Shown: positions 1 to 10,368 of the stretch, piece after piece | Position numbering within the stretch: the stretch's first letter is position 1 | How the letters are laid out: every line of letters starts with the position of its first letter | Assembly (NCBI RefSeq): GCF_001425055.1 | Contig: NZ_LMDK01000004.1 | Coordinates: 1,573 to 65,572, forward strand | Length of the DNA stretch: 64,000 bases | Source of the DNA: Pelomonas sp. Root1237 | GTDB lineage: Bacteria > Pseudomonadota > Gammaproteobacteria > Burkholderiales > Burkholderiaceae_C | Direction: 5' to 3' | Made by a program: the position numbers and the translations under genes | The notes under the pieces: model-generated | The model's database searches: none | Seen by the model: only the letters and a program-made list of their open reading frames with translations | Told to the model about the DNA's origin: nothing

Positions 1-500
1 CAGACCGGCGTGCCGCTGATGCGCGCCATGCTGATGGAGCACCCGCAGGACCCGGCCTGCGCGACGCTGGACCGGCAGTACCAGCTCGGCGAGAGCCTGC
101 TGGTGGCGCCGGTGTTCACGAAGGGACGTGGACGCATCTGCTGAGCGGCGAGAAGCGCGAAGGCGGCCGCTGGCATCGCGAGGTGCATGGCTTCCTGTCG
201 ATGCCGCTCTATGCGGCACCGAACAGCGTCATCGCCTGGGGTGCCGAGACCGAGAAGCCGGCCTACGACTACACCCGCGGCACGGTGCTGCGCGTGTTCG
301 AGCTGGATGACGGCGCCAGCGCGGCCTTCACGGTCGTGGGCGCGGACGGCAGCATTGCGGCGCGTGGCACGGTGAGCCGAAAGGGCGGGCAGTACACGGC
401 CCAGGTCACCGAGGGCGCGCTGCGGGACTGGGCGCTGGAGGTGGACGGGCGGCGCAGTGCTGTGCAGGCTGAAGGCGCCTCGCTGAGCTGGACGGCCTGA
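1..500 (+). pseudogene. GH31 alpha-glycosidase (alpha-xylosidase-like), 3' part, frameshifted
   Basis: The window opens inside a gene whose first frame reads QTGVPLMRAMLMEHPQ and then LGESLLVAPVFT, the end of a GH31 catalytic barrel. That frame stops at 142-144. From about 120 the family match continues in another frame: GTWTHLLSGEK, then WHREVHGFLSMPLYAAPNSV, then a beta-sandwich domain ending at the TGA at 498-500. In intact relatives about ten residues (the stretch ending in YLPxG) lie between APVF and GTWT, so some bases are missing as well as the frame being lost. It is either a real deletion or an assembly error. GH31 enzymes remove alpha-linked xylose or glucose from oligosaccharides. 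The neighbouring GH9 remnant makes genuine decay more likely. The 5' end is outside the window. Confidence 0.75.
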
Positions 501-519
501 CCGGTTTCTGGCCCTCGAG

Positions 520-545
520 CCGGTGGACGCTCAGGCGTCCACCGG
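520..545 (+). terminator. Hairpin after the GH31 gene
   Basis: A perfect 11-bp inverted repeat (CCGGTGGACGC, loop TCAG, GCGTCCACCGG) starts 20 bases after the GH31 stop codon. Only a weak T-rich stretch follows, so termination efficiency is uncertain. Confidence 0.6.
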
Positions 546-689
546 TTCATTGCTTGATGGAGTGACGATGGCTGTGCGTCGTGTTCGAGACCTGCTGCTG
601 ATCGCCCGCACGCCTTCACGCGTCTACGCCAAAGGCGTGACACTGAACGTCAACGGCGCTGCCGACTGCATCAACTGGATCGTCTCACC

Positions 690-1067
690 ATGAGTCCCCA
701 TCTCCGCTGCTTCGTCGCGACCGGCCTGCTGGCCAGCGGCCTTGCGCGGGCCTGGGGCGATGTCAAGGGCTTGGCATGGGTAACCCTAGCCCAGCACCGC
801 ATGCGCCTGAGTCAAAATGACAGCGTTGTCGTTCAAACCCGTGTGATGGAGCTTGCTGATGAACTGGTTGCCCGCTGGCGGGGCTCGGCCTACCGCGTGG
901 GCATGCAGGCCAAGGACTATGTCTGGGGCAGCAATGCCGTGCAGCCGGCGCGGTCCTATCCGGACCATTTCTGCAGCTATGCCAGCAACGAGGTCGCCAT
1001 CAACTGGAATGCGCCGCTGGTCTACGTGTCGGCGGCGCTGCAGGCGCTGACGCCGCGGGCCCGATAA
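690..1067 (+). pseudogene. Collapsed GH9 cellulase remnant
   Basis: The 125-codon frame joins two non-adjacent pieces of a GH9 endoglucanase. One piece runs from WGDVKGLAWVTLA to YRVGMQAKDYVWGSNAV. The other begins at SYPDHFCSYASNEVAINWN and ends VYVSAALQAL. In intact GH9 proteins roughly a hundred residues, including the conserved His-containing region, separate WGSN from the C-terminal NEVAINWN motif that carries the acid Glu. Here they are fused in frame. The N-terminal catalytic Asp region is also absent, so hydrolysis of cellulose is not expected. A 41-codon open frame at 568-693 overlaps the start but is not recognisable; it may be further debris. Confidence 0.7.
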
Positions 1068-1088
1068 GGCAGGCCGGGAGAGCAGAGG

Positions 1089-2624
1089 ATGCACCACCGC
1101 AGATGGTTGGCGACGCTGCTGCTGGGCCTGCTGGGCTGGAGCCCCTTGGCCTGGTCTGCGTCATGGGTGCTGGCCGAGAGCCCGCATTTCCGCATGCTTG
1201 CCCAGACGTCCAAGCGCACGGCCGAGGGCAGGCTGCAGGATCTCGAACGCCTGCACGAGGCCATGTTGCTCACCCTTGGCGCCAGCCAGGGCCTGGCGCG
1301 CCCGCCCTTTCCCATCGTGCTCAGCGACGACCCCGACCTCATTGCCCGGGTCCAGCCCTATCTGCGCAACCGTCGCCTGGCGGGGCTGTTCGTTTCGGGC
1401 AGCGATGGCGCCCAGGCTTTCGCGGTCAACCATCTCTGGTCGAAGGACTTCACCGGCCAGGTGCTCTTCCACGAGTACGCGCACCGCGTGATGGCTCAGT
1501 ACGCCCGCATGGCCTATCCCGTGTGGTATGTCGAGGGCTACGCCGAGTACTTCGGCGCGACGCGCATCGCCCCGGACTCGATCGAGATCGGCGCGTTCAA
1601 TCCCTCGGCCGCGATCCTGGCCCAGCGCCCCTGGCTGCAGCCGGCCAGGCTGCTCAAGCCGAGCTTCCAGTCCACCGGGGACAAGGACATTGACGACAGC
1701 TTCTTCGGCGTCTTCTACGCGCAGTCCTGGCTGCTGACCCACTACGTGCTGTCCAAGACCGAGCGCGTCCAGCGCTTCAACGAGTACTTCCGCCGTGTCG
1801 CGGCCGGGGAGGACGCGCTGACGGCGCTGGAGCCCGCCACAGGCATAGCGCCCAGCCGCCTGAACAGTGAGCTGCGCAGGCATCTGGACAACCTGTATGT
1901 GGCGCAGATCCCGGGTGGCGCGCCAGCCGCGGTGCGCACTACAGAGCTGCCCACCGAGCAGGCCGAGGCCGAATTCGACGGCATGGTCATCGCCTCGCGT
2001 CCTGAAGCCGAACATGGCAAGGCCGTCCTGGCCCGCCTGCAGGCGAGCGTGAAGAAGGCCGGCGGCGACCGTGCGCCCGATGTCATGCGCTGGGCGCTGG
2101 CGCATGCCGAGATCCGCTATGGCGAGGCGGACAAGGCCTTGCAGATCCTTGCTCCGTGGGCCCAGCAGGAAGCACCGCCCTTTGAAGCCAACCGCCTGCT
2201 CGGCTGGGCCTGGCAGGCTGTGGCCGCACAGGCGAACGGCGCCGAACGCACCCAGGCACTGGAACAGGCGCGCGCCTGGCTGATGGCAGCCTACAAACAG
2301 CGCCGCAACGATGCACCCACGCTGTATCAGCTGGCCCGCGTGCTCGGCGTCAAGGGCGTGAGCCCCAGCATGACCAACGCGGCAGACGCCGCCAGCGTGC
2401 TGGAGCCCCAGGTTGGCGACTACGTCTACCTCGCCGTCTGGGCGCATCTCGAATCCGGCAACCGCGACAAGGCCCTGCGCGGCCTGCAGTCGCTGGCCAG
2501 CAACCCGCACGGCGGCGAGGGCACCGACAGGGCCCGGGCCGCGCTCCAAGCCCTGCAATCCAATCAAGAGGCGTCTGACGTCCTCGCCTTGCTGAACGGC
2601 ACCAAGAAGCCCACCCCACCATGA
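1089..2624 (+). CDS. Secreted gluzincin-like metallopeptidase with a helical C-terminal half
   Basis: 511 residues. A signal peptide (MHHRRWLATLLLGLLG, cleavage near SAS, residues 22-24) predicts export. Residues 128-132 are HEYAH, an HExxH zinc site, and a Glu in VEGYAEYF about 17 residues later fits the third ligand, as in the peptidase-MA-like group. The C-terminal half is Ala/Leu-rich helical sequence resembling tetratricopeptide repeats. Substrate unknown. The start is preceded by GAGAGCAGAGG. The 3' end overlaps the next gene by four bases, so it is probably cotranscribed with the permease. The metallopeptidase label rests on the motif alone. Confidence 0.7.
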   Translation: MHHRRWLATLLLGLLGWSPLAWSASWVLAESPHFRMLAQTSKRTAEGRLQDLERLHEAMLLTLGASQGLARPPFPIVLSDDPDLIARVQPYLRNRRLAGLFVSGSDGAQAFAVNHLWSKDFTGQVLFHEYAHRVMAQYARMAYPVWYVEGYAEYFGATRIAPDSIEIGAFNPSAAILAQRPWLQPARLLKPSFQSTGDKDIDDSFFGVFYAQSWLLTHYVLSKTERVQRFNEYFRRVAAGEDALTALEPATGIAPSRLNSELRRHLDNLYVAQIPGGAPAAVRTTELPTEQAEAEFDGMVIASRPEAEHGKAVLARLQASVKKAGGDRAPDVMRWALAHAEIRYGEADKALQILAPWAQQEAPPFEANRLLGWAWQAVAAQANGAERTQALEQARAWLMAAYKQRRNDAPTLYQLARVLGVKGVSPSMTNAADAASVLEPQVGDYVYLAVWAHLESGNRDKALRGLQSLASNPHGGEGTDRARAALQALQSNQEASDVLALLNGTKKPTPP

Positions 2625-3934
2625 CTCAATCCATTCGCCACCCATTGACCTGGGTGCCCTCGCTCTACCTCGCCATGGGCCTGCCCAATGTGATGGTGGG
2701 GGTCGTCGCAGCCATCATCTACAAGAACCTCGGCATCTCCAACGAGGACATCGCGCTCTATACCTCGCAGATGTACCTGCCCTGGGTGCTCAAGCCGCTG
2801 TGGGCGCCCCTGCTGGAGGCTTACCGCAGCAAGCGCTTCTGGGTCATCAGCATGGAGTTCACGATGGCGGCGGCCCTGGGCCTGGTGGCGCTGTGTCTGC
2901 CGATGGAAGGCTTCTTCAAGCTCTCACTGGCCTTCTTCTGGATCGTCGGCTTCGCATCGGCCACGCAGGACACCTGCGCCGACGGCGTCTTCATGACGAC
3001 CGTCTCCAAGACCGACCAGGCGCGCTACTCGGGCCTGCAGGGCATGTGCTGGAACATGGGCGCCGTTGTCGCCTCGGGCCTGTTCGTGTCGCTGACGGGC
3101 TATCTGCACAACCACATGGCCATGAGCTGGGTGCAATGCTGGGTCATCGTCGTGCTGATCGCCGCAGCGTCCATGGCCCTCTTCGGCCTGTGGCATGTGC
3201 GCGTGCTGCCGCCGGGCGCGCCGTCCACGCTGCACGGCCAAGGCCTGAGCGGCGGCCTGACCGCCACGGCCGAAGCCTGGGTCACCCTCTTTCAGAAGCC
3301 GCAGATCTGGATGATGCTGGCCGTCATCTTCTTCTACCGCTTCGGTGAAGGCTTCATCGAGAAGTTCGGCCCGCTCTTCCTGCTCGACAGCATCGCTGCC
3401 GGCGGCCTGGGGCTGGACAACGAGTCGCTGGGCCACATCAACGGCACGGTCGGCACGCTGTCCTTCATCGCCGGGGCCTTCCTGGGCGGCTTCTTCGTCG
3501 CCAAGCGCACGCTGCCGCGCAGCTTCTTCACGCTGGCCCTGGTGCTCAACATCCCGCACCTGACCTATTTCTACCTGGCCCAGTCGATGCCGACGGACAC
3601 GACCACCATCGCGGCCATCGTCTGCATCGAGAAGTTCGGCTTCGGCATGGGCTCGGTCGGCCACATGCTCTACATGATGCAGCAGATCGCCCCGGGGCCC
3701 TTCCGCATGGCGCACTACGCGATGGCCACCGGCGTGATGGCGCTGACCAAGTGGGGCACCGGCAGCGTCAGCGGCCTGCTGTGGAACTACGTCAATCACC
3801 AGTACGTGAGCTTCTTCGGCTGGGTGCTGATCTTCTCCATCCCGCCCGTGGTGCTGGCCTGGCTGGCGCCCTTCCCGCATGACCACGAGGAGGCGGGCGA
3901 GTTCGGCGAACCCGCCGCCGTGGCCGGCCACTGA
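2621..3934 (+). CDS. MFS permease, AmpG-like
   Basis: 437 residues with about twelve hydrophobic segments and no signal peptide, so an inner-membrane transporter. The opening (PLTWVPSLYLAMGLPNVMVG) and the early WVLKPLWAPLLE resemble the AmpG/PAT branch of the major facilitator superfamily, which imports cell-wall muropeptides or oligosaccharides. Its start overlaps the upstream metallopeptidase gene by ATGA and its stop overlaps the downstream deacetylase gene, giving a three-gene unit that suggests handling of a cell-wall-derived saccharide. The real substrate cannot be read from the sequence. Confidence 0.75.
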   Translation: MTQSIRHPLTWVPSLYLAMGLPNVMVGVVAAIIYKNLGISNEDIALYTSQMYLPWVLKPLWAPLLEAYRSKRFWVISMEFTMAAALGLVALCLPMEGFFKLSLAFFWIVGFASATQDTCADGVFMTTVSKTDQARYSGLQGMCWNMGAVVASGLFVSLTGYLHNHMAMSWVQCWVIVVLIAAASMALFGLWHVRVLPPGAPSTLHGQGLSGGLTATAEAWVTLFQKPQIWMMLAVIFFYRFGEGFIEKFGPLFLLDSIAAGGLGLDNESLGHINGTVGTLSFIAGAFLGGFFVAKRTLPRSFFTLALVLNIPHLTYFYLAQSMPTDTTTIAAIVCIEKFGFGMGSVGHMLYMMQQIAPGPFRMAHYAMATGVMALTKWGTGSVSGLLWNYVNHQYVSFFGWVLIFSIPPVVLAWLAPFPHDHEEAGEFGEPAAVAGH

Positions 3935-4680
3935 TGAGCCTGCTGCTGGCCATGGCCCTGGCCGCCGCCACGTCCGGCCAGCCCGCCCAGCCCGCTCAGC
4001 CCGCCTGTGCGGCCGATGCGCTGGGCACGTCGCGCACATTGACGTTCAAGCGCGAGGGCGCGGCCTGGGGCAAGGCGCAACATGCGGCGCTGCCAGGGCT
4101 GGCGCCGAAGGAGGTCGTGCTGACCTTCGACGACGGCCCGCGGCCCGAGTCCACACCGCTGGTGCTAAAGGCCCTGGCCGACCAGTGCGTGAAGGCCAGC
4201 TTCTTCATGAACGGCGAGCCCATGCGCGCCCACGCCGCCCTGGCCCGCCAGGTGCGCGACGCCGGCCACAGCGTCGGCATGCATGGTTTCCAGCATCTGG
4301 CATTCGGTCAGCTGCCCGCACCGGCGCAGATCGCCGACCTGGATGCCATGGTGGCTGCCTACCGTGAGGTGCTGGGCAGCGAGCCGGCGGCCTATCGATT
4401 CCCCTTCCTGGCGGAATCGCCCGTGCTGATGGCCACGCTGCGCGAGCGCGACATCACCGTCATGTCCGTCGACGCCGGTGCCGAGGACTGGCTGCCCGAC
4501 CAGACGCCGCAGATGCTGACTGACAAGCTGCTGGGCCAGCTGGCCAAGAGCGGTGGCGGCATCGTGCTGCTGCACGATGTGCAGGACCAGACGGCGCGGG
4601 CGTTGCCCTTTTTGCTGCAGTCGTTGAAGGCCACCGGCTATCGCGTCGTGCACTTGCGCTGGGACGACCTGCCGCGCTGA
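3934..4680 (+). CDS. Secreted polysaccharide deacetylase (NodB/CE4)
   Basis: 248 residues with a short signal peptide. The CE4 motifs are present in order: TFDDG at residues 64-68, HGFQH at 117-121 (metal-binding His pair), RFPF, DWLP and LLHD near the end. This family removes N-acetyl groups from chitin oligomers, peptidoglycan or similar polymers with a divalent metal. The ATG shares its A with the preceding TGA stop. With the AmpG-like permease it suggests processing of amino-sugar oligosaccharides; which polymer is unknown. Confidence 0.85.
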   Translation: MSLLLAMALAAATSGQPAQPAQPACAADALGTSRTLTFKREGAAWGKAQHAALPGLAPKEVVLTFDDGPRPESTPLVLKALADQCVKASFFMNGEPMRAHAALARQVRDAGHSVGMHGFQHLAFGQLPAPAQIADLDAMVAAYREVLGSEPAAYRFPFLAESPVLMATLRERDITVMSVDAGAEDWLPDQTPQMLTDKLLGQLAKSGGGIVLLHDVQDQTARALPFLLQSLKATGYRVVHLRWDDLPR

Positions 4681-4701
4681 TCGCCCTCCAAAAGGAATCC
4701 C

Positions 4702-5862
4702 ATGTCTCGCCTGCTGGCCCGATTGCTTCTTCTTCTGGCCACCGGGGGGCTGGCGTGCGCCCACGCTGCCGACTTCGTCGCCCCACCCGGCCCGTACGCG
4801 GTCGGCAGCACCAACATGGCGGTCGCCACCAGCGCCGCTGGCGACCGGCCGCTGGTGGACTATCTCAACGGCAAGGTCGACGGCTCGCGCAGCCTGTACG
4901 TCGATGAACTGCTGAGCCGCCGCGAAGCCGCACAGCTGCTCAAGGTCACCGTACCGGCCAACGAACCCGGCGCGGGGGCGCTGGCCGGGCAGCAGCTGCC
5001 ACTGCTGCTCTACGTCCTGTATCCCACCCGCGCCGACAACGCCCGGCCGAACTACGCCTTCCCCTACAAGGACACCGGCGACAACGTCTTCCCGCACATG
5101 CAGGCGCCGGGCGAGCGGCCGATTTTTGCGGACTCGGCGGCCAGATACCCGCTCATCGTCTACTCGGGCGGCTACAACACCCACGGTCTCTGGCACCTGG
5201 CCCATCTCAAGCAGCTGGCCTCGCACGGCTACATCGTCGTCGACATCTTCCATGGCGATGGCCGCGTCAGCGGCTATGCCGAACCCGTGGCCCTGCGCCG
5301 GGTGGCCTTCAAGGCGGCGCTTGACCATGTGCTCAGCCACCCGGACTTTGCCGGCGCGGTGGACACGGCCCGCATCGGCGCCTCGGGCGCCAGCGCGGGC
5401 GGCCAGACGGTGCTGGCGATGCTCGGCGGCGCCGACCCGGCCGTGCCGGGGCAGTCCTTCCGTGACGCCCGCCTCAAGGCCGGCTTCGGCCTTGTGCCCT
5501 TCCTCGGCGCCAGCTTCGGCATCTGGCCCTTCCAGACCCATGCCTGGTCCTTCGGCCGCGACTTCAGCGGCCTTGCCCAGGTCAAGACGCCGTTCTTCGC
5601 CGTCTATGCCGAGAAGGACGGTTCGGTCTCGCCCGACAGCGTCAAGGCCGGCGTGCGCCGCCTGGGCGGCCCGGCCTGGGCCGTCGAAATGCCGGGTGAG
5701 GGCCACCTCCTCAGCGGGCCTGCCGAACAGGAAGCCACCGCCTGGGAGCTGCTGTTCTTTGACGCCTATCTGCGGGACAACGCGGCGGCCCGGGCGCGCC
5801 TCGCCGATGTCAAGCCTCTAGCCGGCGGGCGCGGTACCGTCAACTACAGCAAACCGCGCTGA
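4702..5862 (+). CDS. Secreted alpha/beta hydrolase (dienelactone hydrolase/lipase-like)
   Basis: 386 residues with a signal peptide (MSRLLARLLLLLATGGLACA). The nucleophile elbow is GASGASAGGQ (G-x-S-x-G), the oxyanion region is YSGGYNTHGLWH, and a late GEGHLL supplies the likely catalytic His. This fits secreted PET-hydrolase/dienelactone-hydrolase-like esterases; substrate unknown. A ribosome site AAAGGAAT lies about 5 bases before the ATG. It follows the deacetylase gene by 21 bases and probably ends that operon, since a promoter-like sequence begins about 70 bases later. Confidence 0.75.
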   Translation: MSRLLARLLLLLATGGLACAHAADFVAPPGPYAVGSTNMAVATSAAGDRPLVDYLNGKVDGSRSLYVDELLSRREAAQLLKVTVPANEPGAGALAGQQLPLLLYVLYPTRADNARPNYAFPYKDTGDNVFPHMQAPGERPIFADSAARYPLIVYSGGYNTHGLWHLAHLKQLASHGYIVVDIFHGDGRVSGYAEPVALRRVAFKAALDHVLSHPDFAGAVDTARIGASGASAGGQTVLAMLGGADPAVPGQSFRDARLKAGFGLVPFLGASFGIWPFQTHAWSFGRDFSGLAQVKTPFFAVYAEKDGSVSPDSVKAGVRRLGGPAWAVEMPGEGHLLSGPAEQEATAWELLFFDAYLRDNAAARARLADVKPLAGGRGTVNYSKPR

Positions 5863-5934
5863 CGCCGCCGCGCCGCCCCTCCCCACCGCTTCAAGCTGCG
5901 GGTTTGTCCGTGGGGTCGCAGCCAAGATAAATGC

Positions 5935-5963
5935 TTGACGTTTGAACTATCGATTCCTAAAGT
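5935..5963 (+). promoter_or_regulatory. Sigma-70-type promoter for the aromatic-CoA operon
   Basis: TTGACG (5935-5940), a 17-base spacer and TAAAGT (5958-5963) match sigma-70 elements. The sequence around it is AT-rich, unlike its surroundings. It lies 21 bases before the ATG of the monooxygenase gene, whose ribosome site is AGAAGGGG. The operon-encoded MarR repressor would be expected to bind here, but I see no clear palindrome. Confidence 0.6.
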
Positions 5964-5984
5964 GCTACGCAGAAGGGGCATCCC

Positions 5985-8311
5985 ATGCGTATCACCTGTG
6001 TCGGCGGCGGGCCCGCCGGCCTGTATTTCGCGCTGTTGATGAAGAAGGCCGACCCGGCCCACCAGGTCAGGGTGCTGGAGCGCAACCGCGCGGGCGACAC
6101 CTTCGGCTGGGGCGTCGTGCTGTCCGACCAGACCGTCGAAGCGCTTCGCGAGGCCGACGCCGAGACCGCTGAGCAGATCAGCGAGGCCTTCAACCACTGG
6201 GACGACATCGCCGTCCACTTCCGCGGCCGCAGCATCGTCTCCAGCGGCCACGGCTTCTGCGGCATCGGCCGCAAGAAGCTGCTGAATATCCTGCAGGCGC
6301 GCTGTGAGGCGCTGGGCGTGGAGCTGGTCTACGAGACCGACGTGCTGGATGACGTCGACATCGACGCCGATCTCATCATTGCCGCCGACGGCCTGAACAG
6401 CCGCATCCGCCAGAAGTACGCTGCCACCTACCAGCCCGACGTCGACCTGCGTGCCTGCCGCTTCGTGTGGCTGGGCACCACCAAGCTCTTCGACGCCTTC
6501 ACCTTCGACTTCCAGCAGACCGAATGGGGCTGGTTCCAGGCGCACGCCTACCGTTTCGACGCCACGCACTCGACCTTCATCGTCGAGGCGCCCGAAGACG
6601 TCTGGCGCGCCGCGGGCTTGGAGGACATGAGCAAGGAAGACGGCATTGCCTTCTGCGAGAAGCTCTTCGCCAAGGTGCTGGATGGCCACCCGTTGATCTC
6701 CAATGCCAGCCACCTGCGCGGCTCGGCGTCGTGGATCCGCTTCCCGCGTGTCGTCTGCAAGACCTGGGTGCATCACAACGGGCGCGCACCGGTTGTGCTG
6801 ATGGGCGATGCGGCCCACACGGCGCACTTCTCCATCGGCTCGGGCACCAAGCTCGCGCTGGAGGATGCGATCGACCTGGCGCGCGACATCCAGGCGCATG
6901 GCGATCTGCAAAAGGCACTCGACGCTTACGAAGCCACGCGCAGCATCGAGGTCTTGCGCATCCAGAACGCGGCGCGCAACTCGACCGAGTGGTTCGAGAA
7001 CGTCGAGCGCCATGCGCGGCTGGCGCCCGAGCAATTCGCCTATTCGCTGCTGACCCGCTCGCAGCGCATCTCGCACGAGAACCTGCGCCTGCGCGATGCG
7101 CGCTATGTCGGCGAGTTCGAGCGCTGGCTGGCGGCGCAGAGCGGTGTCGATGCTCAGGTGCCGCCGATGTTCACGCCCTTCAAGCTGCGCGGCGTCACGC
7201 TGAAGAACCGCGTCGTCGTGTCGCCGATGGCGCAGTACAGCTGTGAGGACGGCATCCCCGGCGACTATCACCTGGCCCACCTCGGCGCCCGGGCGCTGGG
7301 CGGGGCAGGACTGGTTTTCGCCGAAATGACCTGCGTGTCGCCCGACGCGCGCATCACGCCGGGCTGCCCGGGCCTGTGGAACGACGGCCAGGGCGCCGCG
7401 TGGCAGCGCATCGTCGAGCATGTGCACACCCACAGCAGCGCCAGGATCGCCATGCAGCTCGGCCACGCCGGCCCCAAGGGCTCGACATGCGTGCCCTGGG
7501 AGGGTGAAGACCAGCCGCTGCCCGACGGCAACTGGCCGCTGATCTCGGCCTCGCCGCAGCAATACCTGGATGGCATCAGCCAGGTCGCGCGGGCGATGAC
7601 GCGCGCCGACATGGACCGCGTGCGCGAGGACTTCGTCAACGCCGCTCGCCGCGCCGCCGATGCCGGCTTCGACTGGCTGGAGCTGCACTGCGCCCACGGC
7701 TATCTGCTGTCCGCCTTCATCTCGCCGCTGACCAACCACCGCGACGACGACTACGGCGGCTCGCTGGAGAACCGGCTGCGCTATCCGCTCGAAGTCTTCA
7801 CGGCGCTGCGCGAGGTCTGGCCGCTGGACCGGCCCATGTCCGTGCGCATTTCGGCTCACGACTGGGTGCCGGGCGGCACGACGCCCGAGGACGCAGTCGC
7901 CCTCGCTGCCGCATTCAAGGAAGCGGGCGCCGATCTCATCGACGTGTCGTCCGGCCAGGTCAGCAAGGCGCAAAAGCCCGTTTACGGCCGCATGTTCCAG
8001 ACGCCGTTCGCCGAGAGCATCCGCAACCGCGTCGGCATCGCGACCATGGCTGTCGGCGCCATCTCCGAGGCTGACCACGTCAACAGCATCATCGCGTCGG
8101 GGCGCGCCGACCTCTGCGCCATTGCGCGGCCCCACTTGGCCAACCCGGCCTGGACGCTGACCGAGGCCGCGCGCATCGGCTACCGCGGTCCCGTCGGGCT
8201 GGAATGGCCCAAACAGTACCTGTCCGGCAAGAGCCAGCTGGAGCGCGAGTTCGAGCGCCAGCGCGCCGGCAATGTGGCCGCGGTCGAGCAGGCGAACAAG
8301 GCGTTGGGCGT

Positions 8312-8315
<4 letters not shown>
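5985..8315 (+). CDS. abmA: Bifunctional 2-aminobenzoyl-CoA monooxygenase/reductase (salicylyl-CoA 5-hydroxylase-type)
   Basis: 776 residues with two flavin domains. The N-terminal half (about 1-380) is a class A FAD monooxygenase: [16 protein letters not shown] at the start and [14 protein letters not shown] near residue 270. The C-terminal part (about 394-776) is an old-yellow-enzyme barrel ([20 protein letters not shown]). This fusion is the architecture of 2-aminobenzoyl-CoA monooxygenase/reductase, which hydroxylates and then reduces the ring of anthraniloyl-CoA, and of proteins labelled bifunctional salicylyl-CoA 5-hydroxylase/oxidoreductase. Neighbouring CoA ligase, beta-oxidation-like enzymes and RidA favour the aminobenzoate role. 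First gene of the operon; overlaps the next by ATGA. Confidence 0.85.
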
Positions 8316-9045
<730 letters not shown>

Positions 9046-9046
<1 letters not shown>

Positions 9047-9531
9047 TGTCGGCCACGGAGTCCGATCTCGAAACCCGGCTCTCGGAAGACGACCACCAGG
9101 CCCTCAGGCTGTGGCTGCGCCTGCTGTCCTGCACGACCCGCGTGGAGGACCAGATCCGCCAGCGCCTGCGCAGCGACTTCGGCACCACGCTGCCGCGCTT
9201 CGACCTGCTCGCACAGCTGGAGCGCCACCCCGATGGCCTGACGATGCGCGAGCTGTCCAAGCGGCTGATGGTGACGGGCGGCAACGTGACCGGCATCACC
9301 GACCAGCTCGAAGCTGAAGGCCTGGTGCTGCGCGAGACGCGCGCCGACGACCGCCGCAGCTTCATCGTCAAGCTCACGCCGCAGGGCCGCCGCCAGTTCA
9401 AGCGCATGGCCGCCACGCACGAGGGCTGGATCGTCGAGCTGTTCGCCGGCTGGACGCCAGCGCAGAAAACCCAGATCCATGACTTGCTCGCGCAACTGAA
9501 AACGCATCTGGCGCAGAAGGACAACGCATGA
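9046..9531 (+). CDS. MarR-family transcriptional regulator
   Basis: 161 residues, a winged-helix MarR protein: [20 protein letters not shown] is the recognition region and [16 protein letters not shown] the wing. It is embedded in the operon between the dehydrogenase and hydratase genes, overlapping both, which fits a repressor relieved by an aryl-CoA intermediate, as is common for MarR proteins in aromatic-CoA operons. The target is presumably the promoter at 5935-5963. Ligand and binding site are inferred. Confidence 0.88.
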
Positions 9532-10367
9532 CTCCGTACCTGACTTCAGGCAACCAGCAAAGCCTGGCCGGCTACACGCCCGAACACTTTGTCTGGCAGC
9601 AGCAAGGCGCCGTCGGTGTCATCACGCTGAATCGGCCCGAGCGCAAGAACCCGCTGACCTTCGAATCCTATGCCGAGCTGCGCGACCTGTTCCGCCGGCT
9701 CAGCTATGTCGACGACGTGAAAGCCATCGTCATCCAGGGCGCCGGTGGCAACTTCTGCTCCGGCGGCGACGTGCACGAGATCATCGGCCCGTTGACCGGC
9801 ATGAGCATGCCCGACCTGCTGGCCTTCACGCGCATGACGGGCGATCTGGTGAAGGCCATGCGCGCCTGCCCGCAACCCATCGTCACGGCCATTGACGGCG
9901 TCTGCGCCGGTGCCGGCGCCATCATGGCGATGGCGTCCGACCTGCGCGTGGGCACCGCGCGCAGCAAGACGGCCTTCCTGTTCACCCGTGTGGGCCTGGC
10001 CGGCTGCGACATGGGTGCCTGCGCCATGCTGCCGCGCATCGTCGGCCAGGGGCGGGCGTCGGATTTGCTCTACAGCGGCCGCAGCCTGGGTGGCGAAGAG
10101 GCCCTGTCCTGGGGTTTCCTGAACCGCTTGGTCGCGCCCGAGCAACTGTTGAATGAAGCGACGACCTGGGCTGGCGAGATTGCCGCCGGCCCGAGCTTCG
10201 GCCACGCCATGACCAAGCGCATGCTGCATCAAGAGTGGGCCATGGGCGTGGACGAGGCCATCGAATCCGAGGCCCAGGCCCAGGCCATCTGCATGATGAC
10301 CAAGGACTTCCACCGCGCATTTGAAGCGTTTGTTGCGAAGCAGAAGCCCGTGTTCCAGGGAGACTGA
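9528..10367 (+). CDS. Enoyl-CoA hydratase/isomerase family protein
   Basis: 279 residues of the crotonase fold. [19 protein letters not shown] near residue 28 and [15 protein letters not shown] near 72 form the CoA-binding oxyanion hole. Then come [20 protein letters not shown] and a Gly-rich region with [15 protein letters not shown]. Likely role: hydration or ring-opening hydrolysis of the alicyclic CoA intermediate produced by the monooxygenase/reductase. Overlaps marR by ATGA; the next gene begins one base after its stop. Confidence 0.85.
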   Translation: MTPYLTSGNQQSLAGYTPEHFVWQQQGAVGVITLNRPERKNPLTFESYAELRDLFRRLSYVDDVKAIVIQGAGGNFCSGGDVHEIIGPLTGMSMPDLLAFTRMTGDLVKAMRACPQPIVTAIDGVCAGAGAIMAMASDLRVGTARSKTAFLFTRVGLAGCDMGACAMLPRIVGQGRASDLLYSGRSLGGEEALSWGFLNRLVAPEQLLNEATTWAGEIAAGPSFGHAMTKRMLHQEWAMGVDEAIESEAQAQAICMMTKDFHRAFEAFVAKQKPVFQGD

Positions 10368-10368
10368 G

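Noticed and set aside
5844-8135. A 763-codon minus-strand frame opposite the monooxygenase/reductase gene
   Set aside because: No recognisable domain, and the plus strand encodes a full two-domain enzyme.
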